Below are positions 39,205 to 46,943 of a stretch of 48,598 bases of DNA, in pieces. The stretch is taken from contig DDXR01000028.1 in NCBI GenBank assembly GCA_002347565.1, positions 53,205-101,802 on the forward strand. The letters are read 5' to 3'. Source of the DNA: a bacterium UBP2_UBA2255 (GTDB taxonomy: Bacteria; Edwardsbacteria; AC1; EtOH8). The translations under genes were made by a program, and so were the position numbers. The notes beneath the pieces were generated by a model. It saw nothing but the letters and a program-made list of their open reading frames with translations. It was not told the origin of the DNA and did not search any database. Numbering within the stretch: the stretch's first letter is position 1; each line of letters opens with the position of its first letter.

Positions 39205-41580
39205 TCACCCCACCAACACGTAGAGCAGCACCGCGCTCATGCCCAGGAACAGCAGCGCGGTGGCCAGCTTGACCGCGGGCACCGAGCGTTTGGCCCAGTC
39301 GCCGATGGCCTTGGACGACACGCCCCAGAACGCGATGACGAAGGTGGCGATCATCGGCACCTCGAACATCAGGTTGTAGAGCAGCAGGTAGCTGTAGGCC
39401 TGGGCCCGCAGCGGCGCGACTTTGGCCACGAAGGCGATGGTCGGCAGGTAGACCTGCCCGGTGCAGGCGAACTCCAGCACCGATGTGATCAATCCCGTCA
39501 CGAAGGCGCCGGCCACCAGCCCGCCGGCGCCGATCCGCTCGCGGATCACCCGGTGGACGCGCTGCTTGGCCGCGGTCGACAGCTGCAGGTCCATCCCGGA
39601 GAAGTCCCCGCGGCGGGCCTTGAGGAAATCGCGGAAGTTGTAGACCGCCAGCACCAGCCCGGCCGCGAGGGCGATCCAGTAGAAGACGCGGCTGACCACG
39701 GGCAGGGCCTTGAGCCCCATCAGGAACGACAGCGCACCCGCGCCGATCAGGAAATAGACCAGGAAATCCGCGAACGTGTAGGCGACGCCGACGGCCAGGA
39801 TCTCCCAGCGCTTGCGGCCGGTGAACGCCAGGTACGAGATGAAGAAGATCAGCACCGCGAACGAGCAGGGGTTGATCCCGTCCAGCAGGCCGGCCGCGGC
39901 CACGCCCAGCAGGCCGAAGTGCCGGAAGCGGTCGAGGATGCCCTGCTCCGCCGCTGCCAGGTGCGGCTCGGCGTCGCGCCAGGGAATACGGGCGGTGCCG
40001 GCGCCGTATTTTTCGACCAGCACGGAAAGAGCGCGGTCGTCGACCTGGTCGGCGTTCAGGCAATCGGTCCCGATGTACGCGGCCGGCGCCACCAGCCGCT
40101 GGCCCTGTTCCACGCCATACAGCAGGCCCAGCGCCTCGACCATCGGCTTGTCGGACGCGGACTGCAGGTCGAACCGCCTGACCGCCAGGCGCGGGTGCTG
40201 CGCCTGCAATGCCTTCAGCATGTACTCGGCTCGGCCGCACTTGGCGCAGCGGGCGTCGGTGACGAACGCCAGGTAAATGCTGTCCGTTCCCGGGACCGCG
40301 GAGCGCGCCGAGTCGCGGACCGGCTGCGGACCGATGCCCGGGGAATGGCCCTTGGGGTGCGGCGCGGTGCCGCCCGCCGCCAGCCCGGCCGCCAGCGGCA
40401 GGAATTCCCGCTCGATCTCCTCCAGCCCGCCCAGGATCCGGTCGCCCACGACGACCGCGGGGATCTTGTTGTTGCGGTCGCCCAGCTTTTCCTCCAGCTC
40501 CAGCAGCTGGCGGTACGACAACGGGTCGTCGACCGAGCGGTAGACGATCCGGATGCGGTCCCCATGGCGCGCCGCGGCCCGGGCGAACAGGCCCTGTTCC
40601 AGCTTGAGGCAGTCCGGGCAGTCCGGCGCCACGAAGGCGTAGACCGCCAGCGGGCCGCGCCCCTGGTCGGCCGGCACCGCAGTATGTCCGGTCGCCGGCG
40701 CACGGCCCACGATGGCCGCCACCGTCCGGTCGTCGGCCAGCGTCGAGTTGACGCCCACCATCCGGTACGATGCCAGCGACCACCGGCCCTCCGCCGGTTC
40801 CAGCCACGACTCGCTGACGTACTTCGAGCCCGAGCCGGCCTCGACGATCGGCACGCCGCCCGAACGGTCGGCCTCCCTGAGCTCAGTCTGGGTGTGCCCG
40901 CCGATGATCAGGTCCAGCTCCGGAAACTTCGCGGCGATCGCCACCTCCTGGTCATAGCCCAGGTGCGACAGCAGGATCAGAACGTCGACCCGCGGCCGCA
41001 GGCTGTCCACCAGCGGCCGCAGCGCGGCCTCGGGATCCGCGACCTCGAGGCCCTGGGTCACCGTTTTCGGGTAGAACAGGAACGCCCGCGGCCAGATGGC
41101 GCCGATTACGCCGACGGTGACGGCCGGCCGTTCCAGCCGCAGCACCAGGTGCGAACGCGCCAGCGGCCGGCCGTTGTATTTCAGGTTCGCTGCCAGGAAC
41201 GGCGTCCGGAACTTGCGCGACAGCTCGAGGAACTGCTCCGGCCCGCGGCACAGCTCCTGGTCGCCCACGGCCACGGCGGTATAGCCCATCGCCTGGTAGG
41301 CGGCCAGCACCAGCGAGTCGGTGGCGCGGTCGGAGTCCAGCCCCAGGATGTCGCCCGAGTCGAACAGCATGAAGTCCCCGGCGTCGCGGGCCAGCGCCTT
41401 GACCAGCGTGGCCCGCTTGGCCAGCCCGCCCTTGGGCTCGTCCGGGCAGCGGCAGGGATACAAGTAGCCGTTGTTGGCGTTGGTCTGCAGCACCAGCAGG
41501 CGCGGCGTGCCGGGGTCCGCCACGGCCCGCAGGTTCGCCGACAGCAGCGCCAGCGCGATGTATATCGCCTGTCTGATCAT
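39205..41580 (-). CDS. Phosphoesterase, thioredoxin-like and CcdA/DsbD-like multi-domain fusion
   Basis: 791 residues. After a signal peptide (ends about residue 22) comes a 5'-nucleotidase-like metallophosphoesterase (about 27-280) with GYLYPCRCPDEPKGGLAKRA, DSGDILG, SHLGYD and IIGGHTQTE; the usual GNHE is GDQE, so metal binding may be altered. Then two thioredoxin-like segments with CPDC (321-324) and CAKC (445-448), and a CcdA/DsbD-like membrane domain (about 550-791) with GINPCSF (NPC 570-572), ACTGQVYLPTI and six or so spans. It probably carries reducing equivalents across the inner membrane to the extracytoplasmic domains. The ATG overlaps the upstream kinase stop (ATGA). Substrate unknown. 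Confidence 0.8.
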   Translation of the reverse strand: MIRQAIYIALALLSANLRAVADPGTPRLLVLQTNANNGYLYPCRCPDEPKGGLAKRATLVKALARDAGDFMLFDSGDILGLDSDRATDSLVLAAYQAMGYTAVAVGDQELCRGPEQFLELSRKFRTPFLAANLKYNGRPLARSHLVLRLERPAVTVGVIGAIWPRAFLFYPKTVTQGLEVADPEAALRPLVDSLRPRVDVLILLSHLGYDQEVAIAAKFPELDLIIGGHTQTELREADRSGGVPIVEAGSGSKYVSESWLEPAEGRWSLASYRMVGVNSTLADDRTVAAIVGRAPATGHTAVPADQGRGPLAVYAFVAPDCPDCLKLEQGLFARAAARHGDRIRIVYRSVDDPLSYRQLLELEEKLGDRNNKIPAVVVGDRILGGLEEIEREFLPLAAGLAAGGTAPHPKGHSPGIGPQPVRDSARSAVPGTDSIYLAFVTDARCAKCGRAEYMLKALQAQHPRLAVRRFDLQSASDKPMVEALGLLYGVEQGQRLVAPAAYIGTDCLNADQVDDRALSVLVEKYGAGTARIPWRDAEPHLAAAEQGILDRFRHFGLLGVAAAGLLDGINPCSFAVLIFFISYLAFTGRKRWEILAVGVAYTFADFLVYFLIGAGALSFLMGLKALPVVSRVFYWIALAAGLVLAVYNFRDFLKARRGDFSGMDLQLSTAAKQRVHRVIRERIGAGGLVAGAFVTGLITSVLEFACTGQVYLPTIAFVAKVAPLRAQAYSYLLLYNLMFEVPMIATFVIAFWGVSSKAIGDWAKRSVPAVKLATALLFLGMSAVLLYVLVG

Positions 41581-42500
41581 TCTTTCCCGCCCGTCGTTCG
41601 GCGCGGCGCCGGCTGCTGCACGACCGTTTCGGCGTCCTCCTCGCGGTCGATGGCGGCCAGCAACCCGGCCAGTTCCAGGCCGATGGTGGCCTGCCCCTTC
41701 CAGCCCAGGTAGCGGTCCAGCGCCCCCAGCATCTCCCCGGCCGACCGGTAGCGCTGCGCCGCCTTGCGCTTCATCGCCCGCCGGATGATGCGGGACAGGC
41801 CAAAATCGTGGTGGGGGGAACGCCAGAACGGCGACGGGTACCGGCCCCGGCAGATCGAGGCGATCACCCCCTGCCCGTCGCTCCCGGTGAACGGTTTCTT
41901 GGCAGTGACCATCTCGTAGAGCAGGACACCCAGCGAGTAGAGGTCGGAGGAACCGGTGACCGTCCCGCCGGAGGCCTGCTCCGGCGACATGTAGAACGGC
42001 GTCCCCACGACCATCCCCGCGGTGGTCAGCTCCGGCCGTCCGGTCTCGCGGGCCACGCCAAAGTCGGTGAGCTTGACCATCCCTTCCCGCGAGATCAGGA
42101 CGTTCCTGGGCTTGATGTCGCGGTGGATGATGCCCCGGCGGTGGGCGCATTCCAGGGCGGCGCACACCTGGCGCGCCACGCCCGCGGCCACCCGGGGATG
42201 GAGCGGCGCCTGCCGCCCGATCACCGCCGCCAGGTCCATCCCGTCGACGAACTCCATCACCAGGTAGCTGGAGCCGCCGTCCTTGAAGTAATCGAACACC
42301 TCGATGACGTTGGGGTGCTGCAGACGGGACGCGATGGCGGCCTCGTTGTCGAAGCGGGCGGCGGCACCGCACTCCGGCGACATCTGCTTGATGACCACCA
42401 GCCGGTCCAGCGAGCTCTGGACCGCGGTGTAGATCCGCCCCATCCCGCCGCGGCCCAGCTCGTCGACGATCCGGTACCGTCCCAGGAAACCCTTAGGCAT
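41577..42500 (-). CDS. Ser/Thr protein kinase without membrane segment
   Basis: 307 residues, a Hanks-type kinase of PknB type. Gly loop GRGGMGRIY (about 16-24), VVIKQM lysine, catalytic HRDIKPRNVL (about 128), DFGVARETG and GTPFYMSPEQ activation segment. The C-terminal 45 residues after the kinase core are short and lack a membrane span or PASTA domain, so it is cytosolic. It overlaps both neighbours (8 bp with the FHA-GGDEF gene, 4 bp with the fusion gene). The FHA domain next door is a natural binder of phosphothreonine, so the pair is likely a phospho-relay into c-di-GMP. Confidence 0.9.
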   Translation of the reverse strand: MPKGFLGRYRIVDELGRGGMGRIYTAVQSSLDRLVVIKQMSPECGAAARFDNEAAIASRLQHPNVIEVFDYFKDGGSSYLVMEFVDGMDLAAVIGRQAPLHPRVAAGVARQVCAALECAHRRGIIHRDIKPRNVLISREGMVKLTDFGVARETGRPELTTAGMVVGTPFYMSPEQASGGTVTGSSDLYSLGVLLYEMVTAKKPFTGSDGQGVIASICRGRYPSPFWRSPHHDFGLSRIIRRAMKRKAAQRYRSAGEMLGALDRYLGWKGQATIGLELAGLLAAIDREEDAETVVQQPAPRRTTGGKE

Positions 42501-43458
42501 CGGCGATCTCGACCCGGTCGCGCCCCGCGGCCTTGGCCCGGTACACCGCCCGGTCCGCCCGGCTCACCAGCTCCCCGCACGCCCGGTCCCCGCTGCCCTT
42601 GGTGGCCACCCCGATGCTGGCGGTCAGGCGCAGGCCCGTCAGCTCCCGGCTCCGCTCCGCGACCACCCTGCGGATGGACTCGGCCGCAACGGCCGCGTCC
42701 CCGGCCGCCATCCCGGGGAAGGCGGCCACGAACTCCTCGCCGCCGTACCGGGCCACCACGTCGTCGCGGCGGCAGGCGGCCTGGATCAGCCGGGCGGCGC
42801 CCCTGAGGGCCTGGTCCCCCTTGTCGTGCCCGTGGACGTCGTTGACCGCCTTGAAATGGTCGAGGTCGATGAACACCAGGGACAGGGGACTGCGGTCCGT
42901 GGCCGACTCCGCCCACAGCCGTTCCAGCTGCTGGTCGAAGTACCGCCGGTTATAGAGGCCGGTCAGCCGGTCCCGGTGGGCCTGGTCCTTGAAGCGCTGC
43001 CGGCTGCGCTCCGCCGTCCGGTGGAGCCGCTCCAAATCCCGGACCGCACCCCGGTCGCCCAGCTTGCTGCTGAGGGTCTCGTACTGCGCCCGGATGCTGA
43101 GGGTCTCGTCGCCGCAGCGCTCCGCCAGTGTGGTGTCGCCCACGCCGGCGATGCCGCGGCCGTCGTCGAAGACGATGGCCAGCCCGCCCAGCCCGATCTC
43201 GTCGCCGTGGCACAGCTCGTGCCGCTGTATCTTGACGCCGTTGACGCACACGCCATTGGTGCTGCCCAGGTCCTCGATGACATAGCCGTCCCCCGAGTGG
43301 ACCAGCCGGGCGTGGTTGCGCGACACTTGCTTGCCGTTGACCACCCAGTCGCAGTCCGGGCCGCGGCCGATGACGCAGTCATCCCCGCCGAGCTCCTGCC
43401 GCTTGACCAGGACCCCGTCGTCGACCAAGTTCAATGATGGCGTGGTTTTCTTCTTCAC
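42493..43458 (-). CDS. FHA-domain diguanylate cyclase
   Basis: 321 residues. FHA domain (about 22-100: CVIGRGPDCDWVVNGKQVSRNHARL, EDLGSTNGVCVNG) followed by a helical linker and a GGDEF domain (about 160-318) with DRLTGLYNRRYF, FIDLDHFKAVND and ARYGGEEFVAAFPG. An RxxD inhibitory site (RRDD) lies five residues before RYGGEEF, so product feedback is expected. The FHA part should bind phosphothreonine, probably made by the adjacent kinase. First gene of the three-gene overlapping operon. Confidence 0.92.
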   Translation of the reverse strand: MKKKTTPSLNLVDDGVLVKRQELGGDDCVIGRGPDCDWVVNGKQVSRNHARLVHSGDGYVIEDLGSTNGVCVNGVKIQRHELCHGDEIGLGGLAIVFDDGRGIAGVGDTTLAERCGDETLSIRAQYETLSSKLGDRGAVRDLERLHRTAERSRQRFKDQAHRDRLTGLYNRRYFDQQLERLWAESATDRSPLSLVFIDLDHFKAVNDVHGHDKGDQALRGAARLIQAACRRDDVVARYGGEEFVAAFPGMAAGDAAVAAESIRRVVAERSRELTGLRLTASIGVATKGSGDRACGELVSRADRAVYRAKAAGRDRVEIADA

Positions 43459-43487
43459 CGGGTCAATCTGTCATTGCTTGACATCGA

Positions 43488-43760
43488 TCAATGCCCGCAG
43501 CAGCGCGGCATCGTGGGCCCGGGCCAGCTGGCACAATGGAACGCCCCGGCGATGCGGTCCAGCTTTAGCTTGAACGCGGCAGCTTCCGCTGCCGTCATGC
43601 CCGACTGCCGCGCGGCCTCCTTGCTGTCGGGGACGAGGTACTGGTAGGTCCACGTGCCGGGCCTGTCCGGAATGGGCTTGGCATCGGGCGGGCCGATGGC
43701 GAGACATCGCACGGCCAGTATCATTGCGGCACATGAATACAAGAGGAAGAGTCGTTTCAT
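43488..43760 (-). CDS. Small secreted protein, C-terminus uncertain
   Basis: About 90 residues with a clear signal peptide (MKRLFLLYSCAAMILAVRCLA). The mature part has PIPDRPGTWTYQYLVPDSKEAARQSGMTAAEAAAFKLKLDRIAG. After this point the frame reads AFHCASWPGPTMPRCCGH and stops, while the neighbouring frame reads LARAHDAALLRALIDVKQ to a stop at 43471, which looks more like protein. A single-base slip near 43536-43545 would join them, so a frameshift is possible. No family recognised; no good ribosome site. Confidence 0.4.
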   Translation of the reverse strand: MKRLFLLYSCAAMILAVRCLAIGPPDAKPIPDRPGTWTYQYLVPDSKEAARQSGMTAAEAAAFKLKLDRIAGAFHCASWPGPTMPRCCGH

Positions 43761-43815
43761 GGTCTTTATCAACATCTCGACAGATAGGTTTTCAACATTG
43801 AAACGTTTTTTACAT

Positions 43816-43838
43816 GCAGGGGCAATTCATGAATCGCC
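43816..43838. repeat. Partial REP palindrome downstream of the RAYT gene
   Basis: AGGGGCAATTCATGAATCGCC, an incomplete copy of the element at 44089 and 44429. Lies 23 bp after the transposase stop codon. Confidence 0.7.
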
Positions 43839-43860
43839 ATTTATGATGCCCCCAATTCAA

Positions 43861-44400
43861 TCACCCACTATAGCCAGGGTTTTCGACATCGCTTGACCAA
43901 TTCAGGTGATTTCTGCGGATATATTCACGAATCTTACTCAGTGCCCTTCCGTTGCGAACGACATGTTCGTAATAATTACGTTGCCAAACCGCACGCCCTG
44001 GCATCCGTCGCATCTGATTGATCTGTTTTGCCGTATTCATTTTAAAATACCCAATGACCCTTGGCAACACCATCGTGCGCCGTCGCATCCGTAGGGGCAA
44101 TTCATGAATTGCCCCTACGGTGTTATTATTATCACCTATGATGATAATCCCATGAACATGATTGGGCATGATCACGTAATCGTCCAATTGGGCGCCGGGA
44201 AACCTGTCCGGGATGGCCTGCCAGTATTTATCCACGATCATCCCATTTTCGGAAAGCCGCATGGCGCCAGAAACGATCTCGCCCAACAAGCACTCCCTGT
44301 CCTGGAGGCACATGGTGATAAAATAAACGCCCGGTGACGAATAATCATGTTCCGGGAGACGGATGGAACCGCGATGATACTTGCGGCCGCCGGTCAACAT
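43861..44400 (-). CDS. REP-associated tyrosine transposase (RAYT, IS200-like Y1 family)
   Basis: 179 residues. HUH nuclease motif MPNHVHGIIIIG (about residue 78) and the nucleophile tyrosine region WQRNYYEHVVRN (about 138-150). GVYFITMCLQDRECLLGEI is the usual N-terminal strand. RAYTs are domesticated Y1 transposases that cut and join REP palindromes. A full REP palindrome lies inside the gene and is read as VGAIHELPLR, an insertion between the HUH motif and the tyrosine; others flank the gene. ATG at 44400 is chosen as it starts the conserved part. Less GC-rich than neighbours. Confidence 0.87.
   Translation of the reverse strand: MLTGGRKYHRGSIRLPEHDYSSPGVYFITMCLQDRECLLGEIVSGAMRLSENGMIVDKYWQAIPDRFPGAQLDDYVIMPNHVHGIIIIGDNNNTVGAIHELPLRMRRRTMVLPRVIGYFKMNTAKQINQMRRMPGRAVWQRNYYEHVVRNGRALSKIREYIRRNHLNWSSDVENPGYSG
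44089..44120. repeat. Perfect 32-bp REP palindrome inside the RAYT gene
   Basis: Half-site CCGTAGGGGCAATTCA followed by its exact complement. It preserves the transposase frame. Confidence 0.9.
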
Positions 44401-44428
44401 TATGGAATTTCGATCGTCGGGACAACAT

Positions 44429-44464
44429 GTACGTAGGGGCAATTCATGAATTGCCCCTACGTAC
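44429..44464. repeat. Perfect 36-bp REP palindrome between gapA and the RAYT gene
   Basis: Half-site GTACGTAGGGGCAATTCA followed by its exact complement. It begins 9 bp after the gapA stop codon (minus strand), and upstream of the RAYT start, so it is both a possible gapA 3' hairpin and a RAYT target. Confidence 0.9.
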
Positions 44465-44473
44465 CGTCCCTGA

Positions 44474-45535
44474 TCACATCTTGGCCGCGATGTGCTTGGC
44501 CAGGTCCACCACGCGCATCGAGTAGCCCCACTCGTTGTCGTACCAGGACACTACCTTGAAGAACCGCTTCTCGCCCTTGAGGTTGTTCTGCATGGTGGCC
44601 AGCGAGTCGTAGATCGACGAGCGCGGGTCGTGGATGAAGTCCGTCGACACCAGCTCCTCCCTGCAGTACCCCAGCAGGCCCTTGAGGTAGGTCTCGGACG
44701 CCTTCTTCATCAGGCCGTCGATCTCCTCGATGCTGGTCTCCTTCACCGAGCGGAAGGTCAGGTCGACGACGGAGACGTCGGCGGTGGGCACCCGGAAGGA
44801 CATGCCGGTCAGCTTGCCCTTCACCGCCGGGATCACCTCGCCGGCCGCCTTGGCCGCGCCGGTGGTCGACGGGATGATGTTGATGGCCGCGGCCCGGCCG
44901 CCCCGCCAGTCCTTCTTGGACGGGCCGTCCACGGTCTTCTGGGTGGCGGTGTAGGAGTGGATGGTGGTCATCAGCCCGGTCTCGATGCCGATGCCCTCCT
45001 TCATCAGCACGTGGACCACCGGCGCCAGGCAGTTGGTGGTGCACGAGGCGTTGGAGACGATGTGGTGCTTGGCCGGGTCGTACTCGCCCTCGTTGACGCC
45101 CATCACGATGGTCTTGACCTCGCCCTTGCCCGGCGCGGTGATCAGCACCTTCTTGGCGCCGGCCGCCAGGTGGCCCTTGGCCTTCTCCGAGTCGGTGAAC
45201 AGGCCGGTGGCCTCCAGCACCAGCTCCACGCCCAGGTCCTTCCACGGCAGCTGCGAGGGTTCCTTGGTGGCCATCACGCACTTGATCCGGTCGCCGTTGA
45301 CCACGATCACGTCGTCCTCGGCCGCGCCGGCGCTCTTCTCCGTCGCGATCTCGCCCTTGAACCGGCCGTGCACCGAGTCGTACTTCAATTGATACGCAAA
45401 GTATTTCGCGTCGGTGGAGACGTCGACCACCGCGGCCACGTCGAAGACCTTGCCCAGCGCCCCCTGCTCGATCATGGCGCCGAGCACCTGGCGGCCGATC
45501 CGGCCGAACCCGTTGATCCCGATCTTGAGTGCCAT
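44474..45535 (-). CDS. gapA: Glyceraldehyde-3-phosphate dehydrogenase
   Basis: 353 residues. NAD-binding IGINGFGRIGRQVLGAM at the N-terminus, catalytic cysteine in VSNASCTTNCLAPV (about residue 165), SYTATQKTVDGPSKKDWRGGRAAAINIIPSTTGAAKA and the C-terminal WYDNEWGYSMRVVDL. Glycolysis/gluconeogenesis, cytosol. ATG at 45535 has AGGAATG upstream. fba lies 3 kb upstream on the same strand, another glycolytic gene. Slightly longer than the usual 335 residues because of insertions around 50-100. Confidence 0.97.
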   Translation of the reverse strand: MALKIGINGFGRIGRQVLGAMIEQGALGKVFDVAAVVDVSTDAKYFAYQLKYDSVHGRFKGEIATEKSAGAAEDDVIVVNGDRIKCVMATKEPSQLPWKDLGVELVLEATGLFTDSEKAKGHLAAGAKKVLITAPGKGEVKTIVMGVNEGEYDPAKHHIVSNASCTTNCLAPVVHVLMKEGIGIETGLMTTIHSYTATQKTVDGPSKKDWRGGRAAAINIIPSTTGAAKAAGEVIPAVKGKLTGMSFRVPTADVSVVDLTFRSVKETSIEEIDGLMKKASETYLKGLLGYCREELVSTDFIHDPRSSIYDSLATMQNNLKGEKRFFKVVSWYDNEWGYSMRVVDLAKHIAAKM

Positions 45536-45820
45536 GCGTTCATTCCTTTTTGTTATTAAGGGTGACACAATAGATTGTACTAACCAACCCGTACTAAGAT
45601 GGAACCTGATGAGTACTTCCCGTATTCATTATTCTTTTTCTTCTTTGTGCCGACAAACAGAAAAAGAATCAAAAAGAAGAAAACTCGTCGCCTGTAAAAT
45701 TATCCGGGCGTTGCGTTTCTTGACATCACCTAAATTTCTCAATATGTATGACGTGAGAAATTTTAAACGGCGATGTCTGCGAAACTCACTGATAATTTTA
45801 ATGGCGACACCAGGAGTGAG
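45536..45820. other. 285-bp AT-rich intergenic region with two hairpins
   Basis: Between gapA and the cytidylate-kinase-like gene. It holds a hairpin at 45631-45669 (ATTCTTTTTCT / AGAAAAAGAAT arms, with inner CTTTG / CAAAC-type pairing) and another at 45732-45763 (AAATTTCTCA / TGAGAAATTT, 12-nt loop). The pieces look like a dispersed repeat or decayed element. The gapA promoter probably lies here; a TACAAT at about 45573-45578 could be its -10, but no convincing -35 was found. Plus-strand reading frames across it have no protein-like features. Confidence 0.45.
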
Positions 45821-46486
45821 TTAGGTCAGCTGCCCCACCGCGGCTCGCACCAGCGCCACCGCCTGCGGCTCGGTCCACAGCGCGGTGTTGATCACCAGGT
45901 GGTACAGCGCGGCGTCGTTCCAGTCGCGGTCGTAGTAATCCTTGATGTACGCGGCGCGCGACTTGTCGCGCTTGTGGATGATCTCGGCCGCCTCCTTCTC
46001 CGAGACGTTGAGCCGGCCGGTCATCCGCCTGACACGGGACTCCAGCGGCGCGGCCAGCCGCAGGTGCAGGCAGCCGGGCCTGCCGGCCAGCAGCACCTGC
46101 GCCCCGCGCCCCACCAGCACCACGTTGCCCTTGGCGTACAGGCTTTCGATGGCCGCCTGGGTCAGCTTGAGGTACTGCTCGGAGTTGAAGAAGTCGTACT
46201 TCTCGTAGAGGCCGGCCACCATGCCCGAGGCCGACACCGGCAGGTCGAAGGCGCCGGGCGCGTACAGCGTGGGATTGGCCAGGAACAGGTTGTCGAGGTA
46301 CTTGGCCAGGGACGAGTAGCCGTCCTGGTCGTACTTCTCCACCTTCTCGGCGCCGACCCTAGCCTGCTGGGCCACCTTGACGATCAGGGCCTTGTCGACC
46401 AGCTCGTAACCCAGCGCCCGGGCGATGCCCTCGGACAGCCCCTTGCCGCCGGCGCCGTGCTCCTTGGAAATGGTGATCACTGCCAT
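45821..46486 (-). CDS. Cytidylate-kinase-like ATPase
   Basis: 221 residues of the cytidylate kinase-like (Cytidylate_kin2) family. P-loop variant ISKEHGAGGKGLSEGIARALGYELVDKALI at the N-terminus, a variable middle (about 60-115), then GNVVLVGRGAQVLLAGRPGCLHLRLAAPLESRVRRM and KRDKSRAAYIKDYYDRDW. Probably a nucleotide or small-molecule kinase; the substrate is not known, and true Cmk is usually shorter in the P-loop. ATG has no strong ribosome site. Precedes gapA. Confidence 0.85.
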   Translation of the reverse strand: MAVITISKEHGAGGKGLSEGIARALGYELVDKALIVKVAQQARVGAEKVEKYDQDGYSSLAKYLDNLFLANPTLYAPGAFDLPVSASGMVAGLYEKYDFFNSEQYLKLTQAAIESLYAKGNVVLVGRGAQVLLAGRPGCLHLRLAAPLESRVRRMTGRLNVSEKEAAEIIHKRDKSRAAYIKDYYDRDWNDAALYHLVINTALWTEPQAVALVRAAVGQLT

Positions 46487-46495
46487 GCGTTCCCC

Positions 46496-46942
46496 TCAGA
46501 TGAACAATGAGCGATTACCAATGAACAACGACCGGTGGTTTCGCCGTCTGCTTTTTCCTGCAGTTCTTGATGATCGCGAAAAGGATCTTCCGGTCTCGTC
46601 CGCCAGTCCCAGCAACTGCCGAAGTCGTCGACCCTCAATGTATCCGGCATCCTTGAGCAGGTTCAACCAATACTGCGACTCCCGGCATTCCTTGTATGCA
46701 ACCGACAGCTTGGCTGAGAATCCGGCCTTGGATATCGCTCCATTTGGTTCCGAGATGCTCGCCGCGATGGATGTGCCGGCACGCAGCTGTTGCCTTGATG
46801 GCACGACTTCGCGTTTATCGACGCGCGACTGCTGGCAGGTCTTTACGATACCGATGGCGAATTGGTAGGCTTTATCACAAAATCGCGTCAGCCATCGATG
46901 ATCAACCCGCTCGCTCCGGCATTGTTCATTGTTGATTGTCAG
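46496..46942 (-). pseudogene. Four-helix-bundle (23S rRNA intervening-sequence type) protein, decayed
   Basis: The frame encodes CDKAYQFAIGIVKTCQQ, LRAGTSIAASISEPNGAISKAGFSAKLSVAYKECRESQYWLNLL, the hallmark of the S23/IVP four-helix family. No ATG, GTG or TTG start is in frame after the upstream gene's stop; both ATGs in the leader are in other frames with early stops. Near 46585-46591 the frame slips: the shifted frame would read ILFAIIKNCRKKQ, the normal family ending, whereas the actual frame ends RSLFIGNRSLFI, encoded by a 7-bp array. It is bounded by inverted 7-bp arrays. Likely inactive. Confidence 0.75.
46500..46531. repeat. 7-bp tandem array at the 3' end of the four-helix-bundle pseudogene
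   Basis: Plus-strand units ATGAACA, ATGAGCG, ATTACCA, ATGAACA. Inverted relative to the array at 46918-46943, so the pseudogene is enclosed by an inverted pair. Confidence 0.75.
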
Positions 46943-46943
46943 T
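46918..46943. repeat. 7-bp tandem array at the stop of the Vms1-like gene
   Basis: Minus-strand units TGACAAT, CAACAAT, GAACAAT. The first TGA is the stop codon of the upstream gene. Confidence 0.75.

Noticed and set aside
38260..41712. An 1150-codon open frame on the plus strand
   Set aside because: It is antisense to kdsA and the phosphoesterase-CcdA gene, both with clear family motifs. Its translation is R-, Q-, H-, D- and G-rich in the manner of GC-rich antisense frames.
45414..45824. Plus-strand gene in the gapA-kinase intergenic region
   Set aside because: The frame begins antisense to gapA and continues through hairpins; serine-, arginine- and lysine-rich without domain features.
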